Source of the DNA: Bacteroidales bacterium UBA1187
Lineage (GTDB): Bacteria; Bacteroidota; Bacteroidia; Bacteroidales; Paludibacteraceae
Direction: 5' to 3'
DNA: 10,339 nucleotides
NCBI GenBank assembly: GCA_002309835.1
Contig: DBYL01000045.1
Location: 25,297 to 35,635 of the forward strand
The notes beneath the pieces were generated by a model that searched no databases, was not told the DNA's origin, and worked only from the letters and a program-made list of their open reading frames with translations. Below, in pieces: positions 7,675-10,339 of the stretch. Made by a program: the position numbers and the translations under genes. The stretch's first letter is position 1. Each line of letters begins with the position of its first letter.

Positions 7675-8372
7675 TTCCATCCTAAATGGTAACTGGCTCC
7701 CCACCCTGTATCGCCTCGCGAACCGTAGCCGGGGATATATATCGGCCATACTTCGGCGGCAGGCAGTCCTTCGGCCTGGCGGGTGAAGAGGAACTTAAAT
7801 CGTCCCTGCCATCCCATATAAAACGCCGTGTTACCCACTTTCGCTATCTCTACCTGGCAGCCCGCCACTATCTCTCCCCAGCAATCTACTTTCTGCGGTT
7901 GAAACCCCGTGCCGACGCGGATACCTATGAGCAGTGCGTGCGGCGACTCCGGGTGCTTACGCAGCGGATTGACATCCAGTCCTACGCGGAAGAAGCCTCC
8001 ATGCGCGTTATAACTCAACGTGTCCCCGCGCTCCGTACGCCCGCCCGCGTAACCGGCCTCTAAGGTCGGATAGAAATGATTGCTCAATCGCACGTTCACC
8101 GCCACCTCATAGTGTTGCAACCGTCCGCGACTCATACCCGCCACTATTGCCGGCGACGCTATATCAAGCTTAACCGTCGTTCCCTGGTATATCTGCTTGC
8201 GCGGTTTGGCCTCTTTGTTCTCCGTCACTTCGGCGGAATCCACATCCGCAGTAATCACAGTGTCGAGCACTACCGCCGTAGTGTCCAGCGCCACTATTGT
8301 ACTATCCTTCGCGTAGGTCGCGAGGCTCAGCAGCAAGACGAGTAATATGCTACATAAGCGTTTTCGCCTCAT
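7668..8372 (-). CDS. Secreted, probable outer-membrane beta-barrel protein of unknown function
   Basis: I do not know a function for this 234-aa protein. Residues 1-21 (MRRKRLC, then the hydrophobic SILLVLLLSLAT, then TYA) are a typical signal peptide with likely cleavage after A21. Residues 22-60 are a Thr/Val/Asp-rich linker. The rest alternates short hydrophobic strands with turns (YEVAVNVRL, FYPTLEAGYAGG, GGFFRVGLDVNPL, ALLIGIRVGTGF, FYMGWQGRFKF, GWGASYHLGWKF). It ends in Phe, as many barrel proteins recognised by the Bam complex do. The overall pattern, with FRVGLDVN, YMGWQGRFK and IYIPGYG, resembles a Bacteroidota family I recall as DUF6048; that name is from memory and unconfirmed. The ATG at 8372 lies inside the preceding gene (23-base overlap), which suggests translational coupling. 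The stop codon is part of the CTAG repeat. Confidence 0.88.
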   Translation of the reverse strand: MRRKRLCSILLVLLLSLATYAKDSTIVALDTTAVVLDTVITADVDSAEVTENKEAKPRKQIYQGTTVKLDIASPAIVAGMSRGRLQHYEVAVNVRLSNHFYPTLEAGYAGGRTERGDTLSYNAHGGFFRVGLDVNPLRKHPESPHALLIGIRVGTGFQPQKVDCWGEIVAGCQVEIAKVGNTAFYMGWQGRFKFLFTRQAEGLPAAEVWPIYIPGYGSRGDTGWGASYHLGWKF

Positions 8373-8886
8373 TCTTCAGTTCCTCGAGTGCCTTATCGGT
8401 AGGCGTAGTACCATTGGATGCATATGCCGAGATCAGCGCTGCTGCATAGGTCTGCGCATTCGCGTCTGCCGGCAGTTGGCCCGCTATCGAGATGATGAAC
8501 GCCGCCGTCTGATCCCGTACATTGATGATCATATCCCATACTTCTTCGCTCACATATACCTGCTGACTCTGGTTATGGTCAAACTCCGCACGGATGGTCT
8601 GCAGCAAGTACTGCTGTACCTGCGGCACCGACCATGAGGCAAAAGACGCAGGGTCATTCTGCTGCAACTCCAGCAACATATGCTCGGGTTTCGTGCGCTC
8701 GAGTAATAAGGCCAAACGCTCGTAAGCACGCAGGCGGATAGGAGAAGTAGCCTTCTGCGACTCCCTCCTCAACTCCCACTGGCGCTTGCGCTCCTCGTTA
8801 CGAAACTGCGAATGTTGAATAAGCCAAAAGCCGAAAATAAGGGCGGCAATGATGGCGATGATTAGTATGAGAATTTCATTTGTCAT
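8350..8886 (-). CDS. Membrane-anchored cytoplasmic protein of unknown function
   Basis: This 178-aa protein starts with one hydrophobic segment (residues 4-24, EILILIIAIIAALIFGFWLIQ), then a charged region (RNEERKRQWELRRESQK). The positive charges after the helix place the body in the cytoplasm. The soluble part has a conserved-looking block RLRAYERLALLLERTKP (51-67) and another, IRAEFDHNQSQQVYVSEEVW (98-117), and appears mainly helical. I recognise this pattern as a small Bacteroidota-only family of unknown function (possibly the one called DUF7935, from memory only). No catalytic motif is visible. It has its own promoter just upstream and overlaps the secreted-protein gene downstream by 23 bases, so the two are probably expressed together. 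The start at 8886 places the hydrophobic helix at the very N-terminus, as expected. Confidence 0.88.
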   Translation of the reverse strand: MTNEILILIIAIIAALIFGFWLIQHSQFRNEERKRQWELRRESQKATSPIRLRAYERLALLLERTKPEHMLLELQQNDPASFASWSVPQVQQYLLQTIRAEFDHNQSQQVYVSEEVWDMIINVRDQTAAFIISIAGQLPADANAQTYAAALISAYASNGTTPTDKALEELKNEAKTLM

Positions 8887-8909
8887 AACACACTACTCCA
8901 AAATCGCCG

Positions 8910-8940
8910 CAAATTTACACAAAAAAAATGACATACACAA
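8910..8940 (-). promoter_or_regulatory. Promoter of the 178-aa gene, TTG-N20-TAAATTTG
   Basis: On the minus strand TTG (8940-8938) is followed after 20 bases by TAAATTTG (8917-8910). This matches the Bacteroidota consensus with the same spacing as the tRNA-Lys promoter. Transcription would begin near 8903, giving a leader of about 17 bases before the ATG at 8886. The -33 TTG lies in the loop and first stem base of the serS terminator hairpin. Confidence 0.75.
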
Positions 8941-8958
8941 GAGTGTATGCCACTTTTT
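8921..8958 (-). terminator. Intrinsic terminator of serS
   Basis: In minus-strand RNA a 16-bp stem (8958-8943 with 8938-8923, including two G-U pairs and G-U plus A-U closing pairs) encloses a UCUU loop. The core is CATACAC with GTGTATG. A run of eight T residues (8928-8921) follows the core. It begins 18 bases after the serS stop and fits a strong Rho-independent terminator. The hairpin is nearly symmetrical, but no plus-strand gene would use it in the other direction. Confidence 0.85.
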
Positions 8959-8975
8959 CATTTTTTTTCGCCAAA

Positions 8976-10289
8976 TCAGCGAATCATATCGTCTCCGAAG
9001 AACGGTTGGAGTGCTTTCGGGATGCGAATTCCCTCTTCGCACTGGTTGTTCTCCAGCAGTGCTGCTACGATACGCGGAAGGGCGAGTGCCGAACCGTTGA
9101 GGGTGTGACAGAGCGTCACTTTCTTATCCTCAGCGCGGCGGTAACGACACTTCAGACGGTTAGCCTGATAGGTGTCGAAATTACTCGTCGACGAAACCTC
9201 GAGCCAACGGTGTTGCGCCTCGCTATAGACCTCAAAGTCATAGCAGAGCGCCGCCGTGAACGACATGTCACCGCCTGAAAGGCGGAGGATGCGGTACGGC
9301 AGTTCGAGTTTCCGGAGCAGACCCTCTACGTGCTCGAGCATCTCTTTGTGCGAAGCATCCGAATGCTCCGGCGTGTCGATACGCACGATCTCGATCTTCG
9401 AGAACTCATGCAGACGGTTCAGACCGCGCACGTCCTTGCCGTACGAACCTGCCTCACGACGGAAACACTCCGTGTAGGCGCAGTTCTTGATCGGCAGTTG
9501 TGCCTCCTCGAGGATGACGTCGCGATAGAGGTTCGTCACCGGTACTTCCGCCGTCGGGATGAGATAGAGATCATCCACCTCGCAGTGGTACATCTGTCCC
9601 TCTTTGTCAGGCAGCTGACCCGTTCCGTAACCAGAAGCGGCGTTCACTACCGTCGGCGGCATGATCTCCGTATAACCGGCCTTATTCGCTTCCGCAAGGA
9701 AGAAATTGATGAGGGCACGTTGCAGACGCGCTCCCTGACCGATATATACCGGGAATCCTGCACCGGAGATCTTCACACCCAGGTCGAAGTCAATGAGGTT
9801 GTATTTCTTGGCGAGTTCCCAGTGCGGAAGCTTCGCTTCGTCATTGTTGACCTCACCTACCCATGTACCTACAGTGTCGCCACCATGATGGGGCACATTG
9901 GACTTGACCACGAGGTTATCTTCCGCAGCAGCTCCTTCGGGCACGATGTCGTAAGGCACGTTAGGGATAGTGAGCAGGAGCTTGGTCTGCGCCTCTTCGG
10001 CAGCCGCCATCTTCTGGTCAAACTCCGCTATCTGCGCTTTGAGGGCACCGGTCTGCGCTTTCGCAGCCTCGGCCTCTTCGCGTTTACCTTGCGCCATGAG
10101 CGCACCGATGGATTTACTGATCTGATTCATCTGCGCTGCCGCTGCATCTTTCGACTGCTGTGCAGCTTTGCGCTCCCCATCCAGACGAAGCACCTCGTCT
10201 ATTGCCTCAGCGGCGTTAGCGAAGTGCTTCTTTTGTAAACCGGCAATAACTTTTGCCTTGTCGTCGTAAATCTGTTTAAGTGTTAACAT
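8976..10289 (-). CDS. serS: Seryl-tRNA synthetase
   Basis: This cytoplasmic class II synthetase charges tRNA-Ser (and tRNA-Sec where present). Residues about 27-107 are Ala/Lys/Glu/Gln-rich and form the long antiparallel coiled coil that grips the tRNA. The catalytic domain follows: the motif 1 region near GARLQRALINFF (186-197), TAEVPVTN (246-253) in the serine pocket, motif 2 CFRREAGSYGKDVRGLNRLHEF (275-296) and motif 3 with NGSALALPRIVAALLEN (398-414). The C-terminus GIRIPKALQPF is the usual family ending. The length of 437 aa is normal, slightly longer than many relatives because of residues 128-150 between arm and catalytic core. The ATG at 10289 gives MLTLKQIYDDKAKVI, the expected start. 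It begins 2 bases after the rpmA stop, so it is co-transcribed with ribosomal protein genes. Confidence 0.98.
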   Translation of the reverse strand: MLTLKQIYDDKAKVIAGLQKKHFANAAEAIDEVLRLDGERKAAQQSKDAAAAQMNQISKSIGALMAQGKREEAEAAKAQTGALKAQIAEFDQKMAAAEEAQTKLLLTIPNVPYDIVPEGAAAEDNLVVKSNVPHHGGDTVGTWVGEVNNDEAKLPHWELAKKYNLIDFDLGVKISGAGFPVYIGQGARLQRALINFFLAEANKAGYTEIMPPTVVNAASGYGTGQLPDKEGQMYHCEVDDLYLIPTAEVPVTNLYRDVILEEAQLPIKNCAYTECFRREAGSYGKDVRGLNRLHEFSKIEIVRIDTPEHSDASHKEMLEHVEGLLRKLELPYRILRLSGGDMSFTAALCYDFEVYSEAQHRWLEVSSTSNFDTYQANRLKCRYRRAEDKKVTLCHTLNGSALALPRIVAALLENNQCEEGIRIPKALQPFFGDDMIR

Positions 10290-10291
10290 GT

Positions 10292-10339
10292 TTACGCCTC
10301 AGCTACCGGTTGGATGGAAACGTACGATTTGTTGTCGCG
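10292..10339 (-). CDS. rpmA: Ribosomal protein L27, C-terminal 15 codons only
   Basis: The minus-strand frame entering from the right edge encodes RDNKSYVSIQPVAEA and then TAA at 10294-10292. This fits the C-terminal tail of Bacteroidota L27 (a basic residue, N-K/R-S-Y/F-V-S-V/I, P-V). L27 is a 50S subunit protein near the peptidyl transferase centre. The rest of the gene lies outside the window. From known Bacteroidota gene order, rplU would be expected further upstream; serS follows after 2 bases, which supports the assignment despite the short fragment. Confidence 0.85.
   Translation of the reverse strand, partial: RDNKSYVSIQPVAEA

Noticed and set aside
9330..10238. A 302-codon plus-strand open frame opposite serS
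   Set aside because: It is in register with serS and lies wholly inside it; the protein resembles no known family.
1..10339. A new defence, mobile or biosynthetic system
   Set aside because: Nearly every base belongs to recognised housekeeping genes or short regulatory gaps, with no change in codon style between genes and no integrase, transposase, CRISPR or toxin gene. Only the two small unknown genes remain unexplained.

Overview
The window is an ordinary, gene-dense chromosomal segment from a member of the Bacteroidota, most likely Bacteroidales. Three things support this. The SerRS, LeuRS, transketolase, IspG and PFP sequences are of the Bacteroidota type. Three promoters match the Bacteroidota -7 consensus TAnnTTTG, two of them with a TTG/TTTG -33 element 20 bases upstream. 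The gene starts lack convincing Shine-Dalgarno sequences and are often A/T-rich instead. No family or genus can be named from the sequence alone.

All protein genes lie on the minus strand, so in transcription order the window reads from right to left. (1) The last 15 codons of rpmA (ribosomal protein L27), then serS 2 bases later, closed by a strong hairpin terminator at about 8921-8958. (2) A promoter at 8910-8940 drives a membrane-anchored protein of unknown function (178 aa), which overlaps by 23 bases a secreted, probably outer-membrane, protein of unknown function (234 aa). (3) After a 40-base array of five 8-bp CTAG repeats come tkt (transketolase) and, 5 bases later, leuS. (4) One gene points the other way: tRNA-Lys(TTT) at 2701-2773 on the plus strand, with its own promoter and terminator. 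(5) Back to back with that tRNA, ispG (MEP isoprenoid pathway) reads leftward and is followed 12 bases later by pfp (PPi-dependent phosphofructokinase), which runs off the left edge after 417 codons.

The genes serve translation (L27, SerRS, LeuRS, tRNA-Lys) and central carbon and isoprenoid metabolism (transketolase, PFP, IspG). PFP and transketolase act on neighbouring sugar-phosphate pools and might together support a transaldolase-independent pentose phosphate route, which is inference only. I found no mobile element, CRISPR array, phage gene, toxin or defence gene, and no evidence of a new multi-gene system. The points worth a second look are modest: an IspG with a much reduced central insert, the CTAG repeat array that supplies a stop codon, the overlapping pair of unknown genes, and tightly packed promoter and terminator signals. 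No gene-free stretch exceeds 300 bases.
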